Assembly (NCBI GenBank): GCA_015680685.1
Contig: MNCI01006660.1
Location: forward strand, 146,092 to 190,978
DNA length: 44,887 nt
Direction of reading: 5' to 3'
DNA from: Gnetum montanum
Lineage: Eukaryota; Streptophyta; Gnetopsida; Gnetales; Gnetaceae
Made by a program: the position numbers and the translations under genes. Below the pieces are notes generated by a model that was given only the letters and a program-made list of their open reading frames with translations, searched no databases and was not told the DNA's origin. Below, piece after piece: positions 1 to 10,401 of this stretch (position 1 is the first letter of the stretch; each line of letters begins with the position of its first letter).

Positions 1-160
1 TGTACACAACTTGTGTTCAGGTACAAAGCTGCTCGAATAAAGAACCGTTCACTTGGGGGACTCCTACTGCGGGCACATGGAAAATATTCTATCTCTGGGG
101 TGATCAATCCGCCAGAGCGTCGCTACTTTACGCCTATGATATCGAATGAGGGGAGTGCCG

Positions 161-174
161 CCTCTTATTTATAG
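161..174 (-). promoter_or_regulatory. TATA box of LTR G0
   Basis: The minus strand reads CTATAAATAAGAGG. The identical 14-mer occurs at 10498-10511 and 19373-19386 in the G1 LTRs, always about 100-150 bp from the LTR start. It is the likely core promoter and marks the U3/R border. Confidence 0.7.
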
Positions 175-189
175 ATTTAGCGGCAGATC

Positions 190-286
190 GTGATATCGCA
201 TACGCGATATCGCAGGGAACGACACGATATCGCAGGGGATGCGATATCGCGGTGGACACAATATCGCGTATGCGATATCGAAGCCT
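190..286. repeat. GATATCG palindrome array in U3 of G0
   Basis: The six-base palindrome GATATC followed by GC recurs at least four times, with an AATATCGC variant and a GATATCGA copy. One unit, GATATCGCATACGCGATATC, recurs near 264-284 as its reverse complement, so the U3 could fold into a hairpin with a loop of about 50 nt. Decayed GATATC-like motifs sit in the same place in the G1 LTRs (10420-10480, 19290-19355). Confidence 0.75.
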
Positions 287-306
287 GTGCAATTCGCGTC
301 TCATCA

Positions 307-419
307 GAGGTTATACTAGTGATTTTGCATGAAAAAGGAGGTTAAAAATTTGTAGTTGATTTTTAATCTATTACTAGCTTAAACTTGAGCACCACTAACC
401 AAGTGGTTACTTTCACCCT
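307..419. other. Junction between LTR G0 and the Tekay-like relic; nothing recognised
   Basis: A short AT-rich stretch between the end of G0 and the first recognisable integrase residues. It is probably also decayed pol, but no motif can be read with confidence. Confidence 0.3.
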
Positions 420-1480
420 CACACTATTTTAGAGGGAATTAAGAGGTGATTAGTATAAATTTCATTAATGGTTTGGCTTGGACTAGAGGTAAAACAAACA
501 TTAACCTTGTTGTTTTTTGACTTATTGACTGAGTCAACCCATTTCCTAGCTATGAGAACTTTAGCCAACATAGAGGATGTTGTGCAATTTTTTATTTCTA
601 AGATCATATGATTACATGATTAAGATTATCCTAGATGATGACACCAAATTCACTTATCAATTTTAGCATATGTTCATGGACAACCTGGGCACTACGCTAA
701 ATATAAGTTCAACTTATCATCTATAGATTGTTAGACAAGTTGAGAGAGTCAACTAAGTATTGAAGAACATACTTTGATCTTGTGCTTTATAGTTTTTAGA
801 TACTTGGAATAGTCTACTATCTTTGGTAGAGATTACCTATAAAAATAGCTATTAAGCAAGTTTTAAGCTAGTATCATATGAGTTCTTATATGGTAGGCCT
901 TGTAAAAACTTTTTGTATTGGAACATAATCAAGGATAAGTAGCATCATTTTATATGTGATGAGGATGATCGAGTAGATTAAAAAGATTCACAAGTAGCAT
1001 AGGACCATCAAGTAAGCTATGGAAACTATAGGAGGAGATATTTTGAATTTGCAATTGATGACAAGGTGTTTGTTTGTGTCTCTTCACTAAAGAATTTGAT
1101 GCATTTTAGTTAGAAAGGCAATCTTGCATCTCACTACATTAGGTTTTTGATGTTCTTTAATGTATAAAAGAGATGGTGTATTATGTTGGTTTGTCTCCAT
1201 AGCTTTCAAGCATGCATGATGTGTTCAATATCTTTATGTTATGGAAGTATGTTTCTAATAATAGTCATGTTATCGATTAGGCTAAGGTATAGCTTCAAGT
1301 TGATTCCTCATATGTTAGGAAATCCATTAGAATTTTGGACTATATGGAGAATCAATTGACAGTAAAATAGTACCCATGCTACAGGTCTTATGGAGCTATC
1401 ATGATTCTCAAGAGACTACTTGAAAGCTTGAGTCTAATTTACATTATTTCCATTCTAAAATATATCAGGAGGAACATTCT
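420..1480 (+). pseudogene. Decayed integrase and C-terminal region of a Tekay-like chromovirus
   Basis: Pieced together across three frames with many stops, this is the end of a Ty3/Gypsy pol. From about 440 the integrase core can be followed: an N-F-I-N-G-L segment (first catalytic Asp replaced by Asn), a STHFLAMRTLANIEDVV segment, DDDTKFTYQF near 635-665, a STYHL block, the VERVN/VLKNIL block, and YEFLYGRPC near 880-900. From about 1030 the post-core region reads DDKVFV, then HDVFNIFML, HVID and RILDYMENQL. It ends in a chromodomain-like LQVLWSYHDSQET. The order matches Tekay/Del chromoviruses. Upstream pol is missing, either beyond the left edge or interrupted by G0. Several stops fall where Gln or Trp would be expected. 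Confidence 0.75.
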
Positions 1481-1494
1481 TAAGAAGTGTAGGA
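1481..1494 (+). promoter_or_regulatory. Degenerate polypurine tract of the Tekay-like element
   Basis: AAGAAGTGTAGGA lies directly before the LTR start TGTAACACCCC. In intact plant chromoviruses this position usually holds a G-rich tract followed by AGGA. The upstream GGAACATTCTTAAG also fits that context. The tract has lost most of its Gs. Confidence 0.5.
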
Positions 1495-4400
1495 TGTAAC
1501 ACCCCATATTTTTGAATCCTTCATATGTATTTCCCTTCATTAAGATTGTGTTTCTTGATTCCTAAGTGTGTTATACATGTTAGTAGTTTGATATATTTTA
1601 TGATTTTCCACTTGATATTTTATGTTGATGAGCTTTATGATGCATGTATGAATTAATTTTATTATACATATTTTTGGTATCTAACTATGTATATATATTT
1701 TTTCCATTCAAAAATCATGTACTAATCCTATTATTAAGTATGATAAGATTTCATGAGTGGTTTAGTTTAGAGGAAAACATGGTTGATGATCTATGATTTG
1801 GTTAATATTCCTTAGTAAATATTTTATGGCCTTGTTTGACATCTTATGTTGGTATATGATTGATATTTAGTTTAATTATTTAATTTTTTTTATTTTATGA
1901 CATTTGTTAGGACAACTTGGAATAGTGGTTTATTAGCATATGATTTATTACGTGATAGTTTATTAACATATTAGCATATGTTGTATTTTTATATTTGTAG
2001 ATGTTACATGAGAGTAGAGAGTGTTATGTATGTAATGAGAGAGATTAATAGAAGTATTCTTTTAATATAACTCTTATTTTGGATAACTATTTAATTTTTT
2101 TCTTTCCATGATTTTTGTTGATCTTTCATTAAAACTTTCATGGCTCCTTCATTCCACATACCTTGATGATCTTGGAAACACAACAAAGATGTATTCTTGG
2201 AGATTAAAGCATGTGAAGTTATTCGTGGATTTCAGATCAATTGTACTTTCAATTGGATCTTTGCTATAATCATTCTTCTCATGTGGATTTCTTTGTGTAG
2301 TTTATAGGTGAGTAATCTTGGCCTTTTTTCTAATTTTTTCTTATATTTGTAGATTTTGTGCACACTGCATAGGATGGATTATGTAAATTGATTTCTTACA
2401 TTTTATGTGCATTTATGGGAAATTTCAGTATTTATTTTGATGATGAGAGAAGTATATTTCTATAATTCTAATTTACATTAGGAATTATGTAGAAATATTT
2501 TTTGGATCTATGGGTTTTATTGCTTTTTGTTTTGTTTGGCTATAATTTCTTTTCCTTAATCTTGGTTTTCAAGGTGTAGAGAATTAGTTTAGCAAATTAG
2601 ATATTGATTTGTAAAACATTTATATCTTTTTTATTTTTTTTAATTAGGATTTAATCTATAACTTTCTATAAGTCTTACTAAATTCTCTACAATTTTAAAA
2701 AAGTAAGGATCCCAAAGTTATTAGTATAATTTAATATATTATTCAATCTTTTAAACCTATCTGAAAACATAGAAAATTTCATGGTGTTGATTTAAGAGGC
2801 TATATCTCTTAAAATACAAAGAATCGTACTCTAAAGTTTTACCTAGCCATTACTCTATAATACATTTTTGACTCAAGTGGAAGCACTTAAAAATGTTATG
2901 GTATGACCAATTTATAATTTTATTTCTCTCTACTATCTAAAATCACATTAATTTTAGTAGAGTAGATTTAAAAACTTGTATCTCTTGAATTGAAGTAAAT
3001 TTATATCTAAAATTTTAGCTTCTTATTGTAATTTATTTATCTTTTAAATATTTTTAAAATTAGAAGAAAATATTATGCTATCTTAGTTAACTATTAGTCA
3101 CTTTTTCTATTCTTATTTTGTGTGGATTCAGAAATCATAAATTCATGATTTAGTATCTCGTATACAAATCATAAATCTTTAGCAAATTTGAAGTAAAGCT
3201 AGAGTTATAATAGTTTTATCTACTTTTATGTATTTAGACTACAATTTCATCCTAGACTTAATTTGGATTGATAGAGGTCTTGATACCTTAGGTTAAAATC
3301 AAAAGTTTGGTTATGTGTGATCATAGTTTAGATATGATATCTTAGTATTTCTATTTTTTCCTCTTTTATTATTGGTACTTGGTTTAGCCTTCTTTTGACT
3401 TTGTTTTACTAAATTTATGAAATTGGATTTATTCGCATATTAACTTTGGCTTGGGATCAATTGCTAGATCTTTTAATTATTTCAAAACATGCTGGATTGT
3501 TGGATGTCTTGGTTATCTATTTATGTCAAGTTATGTTCTGGGTTCCTTCACCATTAACATTTGGTTTACCATTTTTGGTTGATTGTTAGGTGTTTAAATG
3601 ATAAAGTTAGTATTAGGTTGTAGGGTTAGTTAAAGATGGGCTACCTAGAGATGTTTGGTGATTGACCCTCATTAGGATGCATCAATATGATTTTTAGTAT
3701 GGACCCCATCCTACATGAGAGGGTGGTTCTATGGCTCATTAGTCTTTTTGTTTAATTACTTCAAAACATTAGATGTGAATCTTGGTAGACACCTCTTCCA
3801 TTGATAATTTGAAAATGTATGAAGTGAGGGTTGGATATGCTTTACATTCAATTTGAGACTAATAATGAATCAATAAACATGATAGTTTCATATTTGGTTT
3901 GGATACACTGTGACTTTGAAATTTGGAAAAGTATATGATTGTATAATCTTGGTATTGGTTATGTACCTTTGCTAACATGTTTTGCATGATAGTCATGCTC
4001 CAGCTAGATACTATGAGATTTGTTCATTCTTAGGTTGGAGATGACATTAAGGTTTCTCATCACTTTTAAACTAATATCCCATTTTTATTATAAGTTAATC
4101 AGATTGGTTGGACATTAAATATCTTGGGTGATTCATTGATTTTTTCTAAAGTAATTGATGATGTCATATTTTCATATTTGAGCTTAACTATTTATGTATC
4201 AGACACTTCAACATTGTGCTAGACATTATTTTCTTTTTTCTAGCTTTAGGATTTATGGATTTTTATATAGGCTAGAATTTTGATATTATTCTAATCATGC
4301 ATTTATAGAGGCATTTATGACTGTGGTTTATTTATTTCCCTTCATTTTATAATTTTTGGTAAATGATTTGCATTATTTTCTATCTAGTTAGATTTAGTTT

Positions 4401-4502
4401 TTATCATATATGTTTGACATAGTTCTAAGATTACATATTCTTTTCCTTCCACTATTTAGTTTCACTTCTTTCTAAGGGCATGACTTCACACTAGCTTCCT
4501 TT
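1495..4502 (+). mobile_element. 3' LTR of the Tekay-like chromovirus (end uncertain)
   Basis: The segment begins TGTAACACCCC, the usual start of Tekay/Del LTRs, immediately after the pol relic. It is very AT-rich and has no coding signal. A stretch near 2790-3010 repeats the theme 'tatctctt... act' seen in U5 regions of such LTRs. I see no convincing CA terminus, so the LTR may end anywhere before 4502 or continue past Copia-A at 23647. Short frames in this interval are not supported as genes. Confidence 0.45.
4498..4502. repeat. Target-site duplication CCTTT, left of Copia-A
   Basis: CCTTT here is repeated at 23642-23646, directly after the other end of the element. A perfect 5-bp match 19 kb apart supports reading 4503-23641 as one insertion later split by G1 and N. 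Confidence 0.6.
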
Positions 4503-5535
4503 TCAAGATTTTTGAACTTAAAAGAGGGGTATGAATAAGTTTCCCAAATCAAAAATTCTACAACACAAAGCACACACAAATTTTTACATGGTTTCCCAAC
4601 TTGCGTACTCCACATTCAAAGGGTAGATTGATTGCACATATCTGGACTTTGCTTCTCTCAAAAGTGGTTTGAAGGAAACCACACCGTGTATAAGCTCTAA
4701 GCTTCATTCTGGAGTGTTTCATTGTTGCAAAACCACTCAACCACACAAGGTCCCAACAAGATTAGAATGTGGTTTTAGGATCCCACAACCTTTATAAATT
4801 AAGCTCTGCTATGGAGTGTTGTGATGCTATACCAACCACTCAACCTAGCTAGGTTTCAACAAGCTTAATGATGATGCCTTCTCACAAGAAGCACATCAAC
4901 CCTAGTGTGGCAACAAGAAAGAGAAACAAAGATTACAAGGAAAGAATACAACTAATCTTCAGGTCCTTGTACTTTAAGACAATGTACAAAATAATCACTA
5001 AAAAAGTACAAATGATGGTACAATAAGGTACAAAAATATAATAGAATGAAGTACATAATGATTTCTTTATTTTGACACTTGCTTTCTCAAAAAATTCCAC
5101 ATTACCCAAGAGAATGAAGTCTTCTTATATCCTTGAAGTTCCCAAAATCTCATCGAAATTTGTGCAATGGCTATTTAACAGCTAGGGAAGGTGTCTTCTT
5201 CAAGATTGATACATCTCACTATAATCAACTTTAATTCTAAGGAGATGTATCTTTGGTAGAGGATATGTCTACATGTAGACATCTTCTTCTAAGAGGAGAC
5301 ACCCACTTTTTTTGACAGACGTCTTCTCTAGGTCTTCCTCACTTTGGCTAAGATGCCTTCTACTTCTAGGAGATGTCTTCTCAGCATTTGAACTTTCCTT
5401 CTTGAGTCTTCCTCTTGTTGATTTGGCTTCTTTCCAATTCTTGAAAATTTTTCATTTTGTTGTAGTCTTCTTCTTTGTCCTTGCTCCCTCTTTTCTAATG
5501 AAGTCATTGTGCAAGCTTCCTTGATACCTTATTGT
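4503..5535 (-). mobile_element. Copia-A 3' LTR, distal part
   Basis: It matches the intact 5' LTR at 22494-23641 nearly throughout: the GGATGAATAAG-type start, CACACACAAATTTTTACATGG, the CACAACCTTTA block, and a series of near-identical AGATGTCT motifs at 5180-5380. The distal end begins TCAAG rather than TG; the 5' LTR likewise begins TCATTAG. Frames at 4558-4746 and 5312-5524 lie inside LTR sequence and are not genes. Confidence 0.8.
5531..5535. repeat. Target-site duplication (ATTGT) left of element N
   Basis: ATTGT here and GTTGT at 8921-8925 flank element N, a 4/5 match with one transition. The Copia-A LTR resumes after 8925. Confidence 0.45.
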
Positions 5536-6100
5536 TGTGACATCCCATCCCCATATGTCATGGAAAATATTAAATATACAATATATTAGACATTATGTGT
5601 ACAAAGACAGTATGCAAAATGTAAAATATATGAAATTAAGTATGTAGGAAATAATAGAAAATATGTAGAAAGAGAAAGAAAAGAATGCCTTATTGATATG
5701 GAATAGCGTATTTGGATTGTGCTCTAAGAGTGTTCCTTGGGGTTTTCTTTCTTTAGCATCCATCCCTTAGAGGTAATCCAACATTGCCATCATAGTTAGG
5801 GCTTTAACCAAGCTAGAAGGGATGGCCATTTCACTTTCTATCTTGCTTCACCTAGCTCCTGTGACTTGCCTGTATGAACTCCAACACTCCATGCCAACAT
5901 GACCTCTAATCCTAGGTATAAATGCCTTAGGTCAAACCCTCAAAAGTTACCTTAAGAGACACATCTATTATTACAACATGCCCTTTCAAGTCTTAATTAC
6001 AACTACCCTTTTGGATCTTGTTATGATAATAATAACACTTGTTATGAAGAGACACGATCGTTGTTATGTAGTAACATCATTTGGAAATGGGGACATGATA
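5536..6100 (+). repeat. Element N left terminal repeat
   Basis: It begins TGTGACATCCC and ends GGGGACATGATA. The terminal dinucleotide reads TA instead of CA in both copies. A TATA-like box lies at 5917-5923. The 98-residue frame at 5978-6274 spans the repeat border and has no supporting similarity. Confidence 0.6.
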
Positions 6101-6532
6101 ATCTATCCTCCCTCTCTAGGTTTTATTCATTCTTCAATGAGTGCATGTTCACTATCTTTTTTTAGCTCTAGTACTTCATTCATGACCCTATGCTCCAATA
6201 ATTTGATTTCTCCTTTGAATTTGAAATTGTTTCTTGCTTATTCTATGAAAAAAATATATGTGAGAAACATATAGAAAAAAGTAAATATTACTTTACTATT
6301 ATTTACCTCATTTTCTAAGATAATGACGAGATAAATTAAAGATCTACTAATTACCAGACTAATCAAGGTCACATAAGATGCAACTCAAATCTAGTTATCC
6401 AAGTGAAGGTAAGGCAAATTCTTTATTTCCAACTTTCATTACCTTAGATATTTCACTTACCTAATTAAAATATAAATTAAACAACTGAATAAAATAATAA
6501 GATCATCAATAAAAGTAAGGGTGAGATAATTC
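6101..6532. other. Element N internal spacer
   Basis: AT-rich DNA without coding signal or a clear tRNA-primed binding site after the left repeat. The first bases, ATCTATCCTCC, do not match a Met-tRNA primer site. Confidence 0.3.
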
Positions 6533-7649
6533 TTAATCTTGATCAACCTTATGAACTGATGGGAGTAAGTGTAATTTTGCCAGAAGTGGTATGTGATTGG
6601 ATAGTCTTGCTCTTGATGGCAAGGCTTGATCTTGATTCTTCTAAACTTCTTCCTAAAAATTAACTCTAGTAACTTGATAACTTTGAAGAATCAAACATCA
6701 TACCAAATATAATCTAGAATCTCAATGAAGAATGTTATTGATCCATCCTCATTAATCATTGTAGAGTAATTGGTGAACTATGATTCTTGATGAGTATTAT
6801 CCATCAACATCATCTATTCTTGAATTCTAGAATCTAATTTATCTATTGAAGATTCAAAGTAAGTAGAATATGCATTGGCTAATGAAATTGCATGTTAAAT
6901 CAATGGAAACATCTTCTTCAAATTAGGTTCATCTTCCAAAGATTCCTTTACAGATCTATATTTTAAGAATTGATAAACATTGCTGTCAAATTTTGCATTG
7001 AAGTCTCCACAAAGAATAAATGCAACTAGATTGGGATAACTTAGGAATAACTTATTCTTCAAAATTCTATTTTATTAATCAAATATGCTCCTTGACATAG
7101 TCTAACATCTGAACATGTTGATTTAGAAATTAAATATGTGTTCACCACACATACACATCTTCTTGATAGATGGATTTTTAGAATTACTACCAAGGCTATG
7201 TGATTTGTTTTTTGAAATCCTAACTATTTTTTCTTTTCCATCACATGAAGTTCTAGAATTTCAAAAATCATATTTTCTAAACTCCATTCAAATCTTTGTA
7301 CTAATTCAAACTTAGCTTCTTTATAAAAGATTGCACAACCATACATGTTGTGATTTTTGCAATAGGCTAATTTATATGGCTCAAAATAAGAACTTCCATA
7401 AGAACTTTTTTTCTTATAACTACCTATGTATCTTATCTTTTTCAAATCTAGTTGGAATTGGTATAGAAATTCCCATGGCAAAAATTTTTGCAAGCATAAA
7501 ATATCAGCATCCAAATCTTGTAACTTTGTTGATATGCATGGGTATCAATATTCGTGTCAATCAAAAGCCCATGACGCACATAGTGAATGTTGTTTTTCAC
7601 TTGCTATAGATCTTGTAAGCATGTTGTATGTTGCAACTTTCATTATCAT
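6533..7649 (-). pseudogene. CCR4/Angel-class EEP nuclease pseudogene, apparently intronless
   Basis: The minus strand encodes an endonuclease/exonuclease/phosphatase (EEP) domain of the kind found in CCR4-type poly(A) deadenylases. In order: VATYNML near 7640-7620, SLCASWAFD, then DADILCLQK at 7514-7490 (catalytic LQE has become LQK), GYxGxYKxK-like IRYIGSYKKK, the hallmark YGCAIFYKEAKFELV near 7340-7300, TNHIALVVILK near 7190, VCVVNT, CGDFNA near 7010 (catalytic Asp/Asn kept), ILDYIWYDV near 6710, and LSNHIPLLAK near 6580 (catalytic SDH has become SNH), with a stop at 6533-6535. Several stops and at least two frameshifts interrupt it. The domains run on without gaps of intron size, so a retroposed copy is likely. 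It lies antisense to the LTR of element N. Full CCR4 proteins have more N-terminal sequence than is visible here. Confidence 0.75.
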
Positions 7650-8125
7650 TCCAAGATTTTCCTCTAAATCATTTCTCTTCATGTGTATCATACTCTTTGT
7701 CAAAATGGTATTTTGAATCTTCATGTTATTCTACTATATGAGTTGGTTGTCAGATGAATTGATATACATATTCTTGATCATTAAAGATCATTTTGTTCCA
7801 TCAACTAATTCTTCAATTGATACACCAATTGATTCATTGATTGATAATCAACTGATACTGATACATTCTTCAACTAATTTTAGTAATATTTAACTACATG
7901 AGCTAATTTTAGTAATATATAATTACATTACATAATTTTAAAGGCCTTTCTACCCCCCTTAAGAACGTTGATTCCGGAAGTGTAACTAATGACATATCAT
8001 AGAGATCTTAAGGTTATCTGCAAAGGTTATTTTTCCAACAAGGCATGATTAGTAATCCTTATGCTGTTGATTTTTAAGGCACAATTTCATAATATCATTG
8101 AATCATTAAGTACCTAGATGATAAA
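7650..8125. other. AT-rich spacer between the CCR4-like relic and the 5S-bearing segment
   Basis: It may contain the leader of the pseudogene on the minus strand. Several ATTGATTGAT-type simple repeats occur at 7800-7870. Nothing else is recognised. Confidence 0.3.
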
Positions 8126-8127
8126 TA

Positions 8128-8174
8128 TAACCTCACCATTGAATTTAGAAGGGTGAAAAATATTGGAAGCAACT
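8128..8174. repeat. Direct repeat copy 1
   Basis: The motif TAACCTCACCATTGAATTT and the following 28 bp recur at 8298-8344 with roughly three quarters identity, 170 bp apart, upstream of the 5S relic. The two copies suggest tandem duplication within an element. Confidence 0.5.
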
Positions 8175-8297
8175 AGTCATATGTTGAAAATGAACATCAT
8201 ATGCTTGAGTTGTGCTAAAATTAAACTTTTGAGGATGTTGAGGCACTATGTTGGGCAATGATTAAAAACTAATTTTTGGGGTTTCTTGTAATGGATC

Positions 8298-8344
8298 TAA
8301 CTTCACCATTGGGTTTGGAAGGTTGAAATATATAGGAAATGACT
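8298..8344. repeat. Direct repeat copy 2
   Basis: The second copy of the 47-bp motif at 8128-8174; it reads TAACTTCACCATTGGGTTTGG. An A-rich tract follows at 8357-8369. Confidence 0.5.
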
Positions 8345-8418
8345 CTTTGTTTGTCAAAAAAAAAAAAACTTTCAAAATCAAAAGTTATGGCTTCTAAAGT
8401 TGAAGGCCTTTGATGTGA

Positions 8419-8489
8419 AAAACAAGAATTCCCAAGAGGTCACCCTTCCCAGTTCTACTCCAGAACAAACATGCTTAATTATGGAATTT
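8419..8489 (-). pseudogene. 5S rRNA gene relic (3' half)
   Basis: The plus strand reads GAATTCCCAAGAGGTCACCC and continues to GCTTAATTATGGA. Without gaps this parallels the reverse complement of the 3' half of plant 5S rRNA, with about three quarters identity over roughly 63 bases by eye. It covers both internal promoter regions, the AGTTAAGCGTGCTTGG-type box and the GGGTGACC-type box. Differences are mostly C-to-T and G-to-A. The 5' half is not recognisable. It is too degraded to be functional. Options are a dispersed 5S pseudogene, a 5S-derived SINE, or a Cassandra-type TRIM, whose LTRs carry 5S sequence. Confidence 0.65.
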
Positions 8490-8782
8490 TTATTCTTGCT
8501 ATCACTACAATGCCATATTTAAATTTAAATATTATTTTTGTATGTTCTTAATTTAAATTGATAATTTAATTATAGAAATTTTAAATTTTCCATTAATTGA
8601 TGAGCATTTTAAAATTTTTGTCAATTGATAGAAATTTCAAATTTTTCATTTGCTAATGAAGAATTTTTTTATTGTGTAGTAATAGGGATGATGGTAGTAA
8701 TGGCCATAATGGTGCATTGATGATGGAGTCTGGGGAGGCTATTTGTAATGTCAGCAACTAGGTTGGGTACATCTGGAGGAAC
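8490..8782. other. AT-rich remainder of element N
   Basis: No coding signal. Short AATTGAT and AAATTTT runs appear at 8540-8650. It shows no similarity to the missing first part of the left terminal repeat, so the right repeat of N looks replaced or deleted here. Confidence 0.3.
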
Positions 8783-8920
8783 GTTTGTTATTACTATATG
8801 TCCTTTTAGCTCTTAATTACAACTATGCTTTCAAGTCTTGTTACAATAAAAATAACACTTGTTATGAAGAGACATCATCTTTATTATGTAGTAACATCAT
8901 TTGGAAATGGGGACATGATA
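8783..8920 (+). repeat. Element N right terminal repeat, truncated
   Basis: It aligns with 5963-6100 at equal length, with scattered substitutions and the identical end GGAAATGGGGACATGATA. The 69-residue frame at 8825-9034 runs through it into the Copia LTR and is not a gene. Confidence 0.65.
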
Positions 8921-9052
8921 GTTGTCTTCACTATGAAGTCTCTTTATAGCTCTTATTCCTTGAGTTCTTATTTGTACCTACAAAATCATCACATCTCCAA
9001 CACTCTATATTCTCCATTTTTCTTAAGGATTTGAAATACCACAAAGTCAAAA
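8921..9052 (-). mobile_element. Copia-A 3' LTR, proximal part
   Basis: It continues the LTR interrupted at 5535. CTCTTATTCCTTGAG, TTTGTACCTACAAAA and CATCTCCAACACTCTATATTC match 23546-23606. The end AAAGTCAAAA is a decayed form of the GGTCAACA seen at 23634-23641 and 38962-38969. Confidence 0.75.
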
Positions 9053-9067
9053 ATCTCCCCCTTGTTG
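9053..9067 (-). promoter_or_regulatory. Copia-A polypurine tract
   Basis: The plus strand ATCTCCCCCTTGTTG (minus CAACAAGGGGGAGAT) lies next to the 3' LTR. The same tract flanks the Copia-B 3' LTR at 38970-38985. This is the standard plus-strand primer site of Copia elements. Confidence 0.75.
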
Positions 9068-9443
9068 GTGATGTCCAAAATAATAATGATAATTAAAAAA
9101 TTATTAAGATGTACATATTTCAATGACAACCAAGCATAGGATAAAGGTTAAGCCATAGGGTAGAGATCTCATAAATCAAATGTTGGTAAAATGGTGCTGC
9201 ACAAAATAAGAACTTGTCTCCAAAGATAAAGACACCATAAGAGATAGCAAAGAAATACCATTTTCTATAGCAAAAGTTATTTGTACAAACTATCCACAAC
9301 TATCCATCTACTAATAAATCCTCATCATATACAAAAACACATATGTGTAAATCCACAAAAGGCACATATGTAGTTGTTCTATATTTCTCCCTCTTTTTAA
9401 ACATCAACAAAAAGAAGAGTGAGAGTGAGAATAGCTGAGGACT
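9068..9443 (-). other. Copia-A untranslated region between second ORF and 3' LTR
   Basis: No coding signal. AT-rich with CATATGTGTAAATCC-like direct repeats near 9350. It corresponds to the 3' untranslated part of the element. Confidence 0.4.
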
Positions 9444-10401
9444 CTAATCACTAACCTCAATTACATCATTGAACTCATCATCTGAATTTGCTATTACTTT
9501 AGATGATTGATATGTCTTCTCTGCATCATCATTGCTTCTGGTGCTAGGGCTACTCATTTGTTGCTCATCATCATTAGAAGAAGGTATCTTGACAAGGACT
9601 CTCTACAAATGAAGTTTCACCTGAAAATGAGATGAAGCTGGCAGATTAGGTTGAATTGGAGCCTAGTGAACAAGTACCATTGGGACATGATCCCAAAGAT
9701 ACTCTACATAGCCTACTGCTCAAATGATCTCAGAGCATCATTTGGTGGTGGAGCATGATGGGTAGGTGACATGGTATCATGATGCTCTCCTTGGACATGA
9801 GTCAAAGGTTCATCAGGCTCAGAATCAAACTCATTCCCTAAGTCATATGTACCAAAAGGTCCAAATGCTATAGAATGACATGGGGATGCCAAAATGTCCT
9901 CCTTACTATTAAAAATAGGAGTAGTGACATCCTTGAATGGTTATCCATCTAAAGGAATAGGTACACCAGTAGCATCCATTCTCTTACATAAGTAAGAGAG
10001 GTTTCTCCCAAGCTTCCTGATGGTTTGAGAAAATGCTAGAATAAACTTCTTCAAGGATGAGTTGATCTACACTACAATGGATTTGGACCTACTTAACTAG
10101 GAAGAGGTTCTAGATGATGATGCTTCCTTCTTCTTCTTCTATACTAGAGGTGGCCTGGTGCTTGATCCTACTTCTTATGTTTGAGTGGCTTCTCTTCTCA
10201 GCGTACTTGCTGAGGCTCCTCTTATCTATGAACAAAGACATCTCTAGAATAGGTACACCCCTCTAATGTATCAAGAAACTAATAAGATAGGAGTGCCCAA
10301 GGATTCTCTCCTTGACAAACAAACTTAGCATGCCTTAGCAAAGAGTATGCCCCACATCCAACGGTTGTCCTATGAGGAGGTAATAAAGCATAAAAGGTTG
10401 G
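9444..10401 (-). pseudogene. Copia-A second ORF, C-terminal part (plant transposon-protein-like)
   Basis: This continues the frame broken at 20104 by the insertion of G1. Directly inside the junction the minus strand reads MLYYLLIGQPLDVGH, then ILGHSYLISFLI and RGVPI. That is a pattern typical of the second half of the 'putative plant transposon protein' domain (Pfam PF20167-like), which accompanies many plant retroelements. A Lys/Arg-rich segment follows (KRSHSNIRSRIK), then an acidic stretch (EEEEG). Near 9600-9445 comes a Ser/Asp-rich tail with NDDEQQMSSPS and EFNDVIEVSD before a stop at 9444-9446. Stops and frameshifts interrupt the middle. Its function is unknown. Confidence 0.55.
10397..10401. 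repeat. Target-site duplication GTTGG, left of G1
   Basis: GTTGG here and GTTAG at 20104-20108 differ by one transition. The reading frame of the interrupted Copia-A ORF resumes across the pair. Confidence 0.75.

Larger units (their letters stand above)
1..306 (-). mobile_element. G0: partial LTR of the G1/G2 Gypsy family, minus strand
   Basis: Read on the minus strand, the LTR starts TGATGAGACGCG at 306 and runs off the left edge. It shares with the LTRs at 19277-20103 and 43275-44217 the TATA motif CTATAAATAAGAGG, the segment around the AATAAA-like TTTATTCGAGCA, and the end-of-R segment GTACCTGAACACAAGTTGTG. No polypurine tract lies beyond 306, so this is either the 5' LTR of an element extending left or a solo LTR. 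It cuts into the Tekay-like relic that begins just after it. Its CpG-rich palindromes are much better preserved than anything else in the window, which suggests a recent insertion. Confidence 0.8.
5536..8920 (+). mobile_element. Element N: LTR element nested in the Copia-A 3' LTR
   Basis: A 565-bp left terminal repeat (5536-6100) starts TGTGACATCCC and shares its last 138 bp with 8783-8920, including AACACTTGTTATGAAGAGAC and GTAACATCATTTGGAAATGG. The right repeat has lost its first three quarters. The TATA-like GTATAAATG at 5916-5924 sets plus orientation. No gag or pol is visible. Between the repeats lie an antisense CCR4-like pseudogene, a 5S rRNA relic and a short direct repeat. It may be an LTR element that picked up host sequence, or a composite of several insertions. 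Confidence 0.55.

Noticed and set aside
8419-8489. A functional 5S rRNA gene
   Set aside because: Only the 3' half is visible, with many substitutions including in the promoter boxes.
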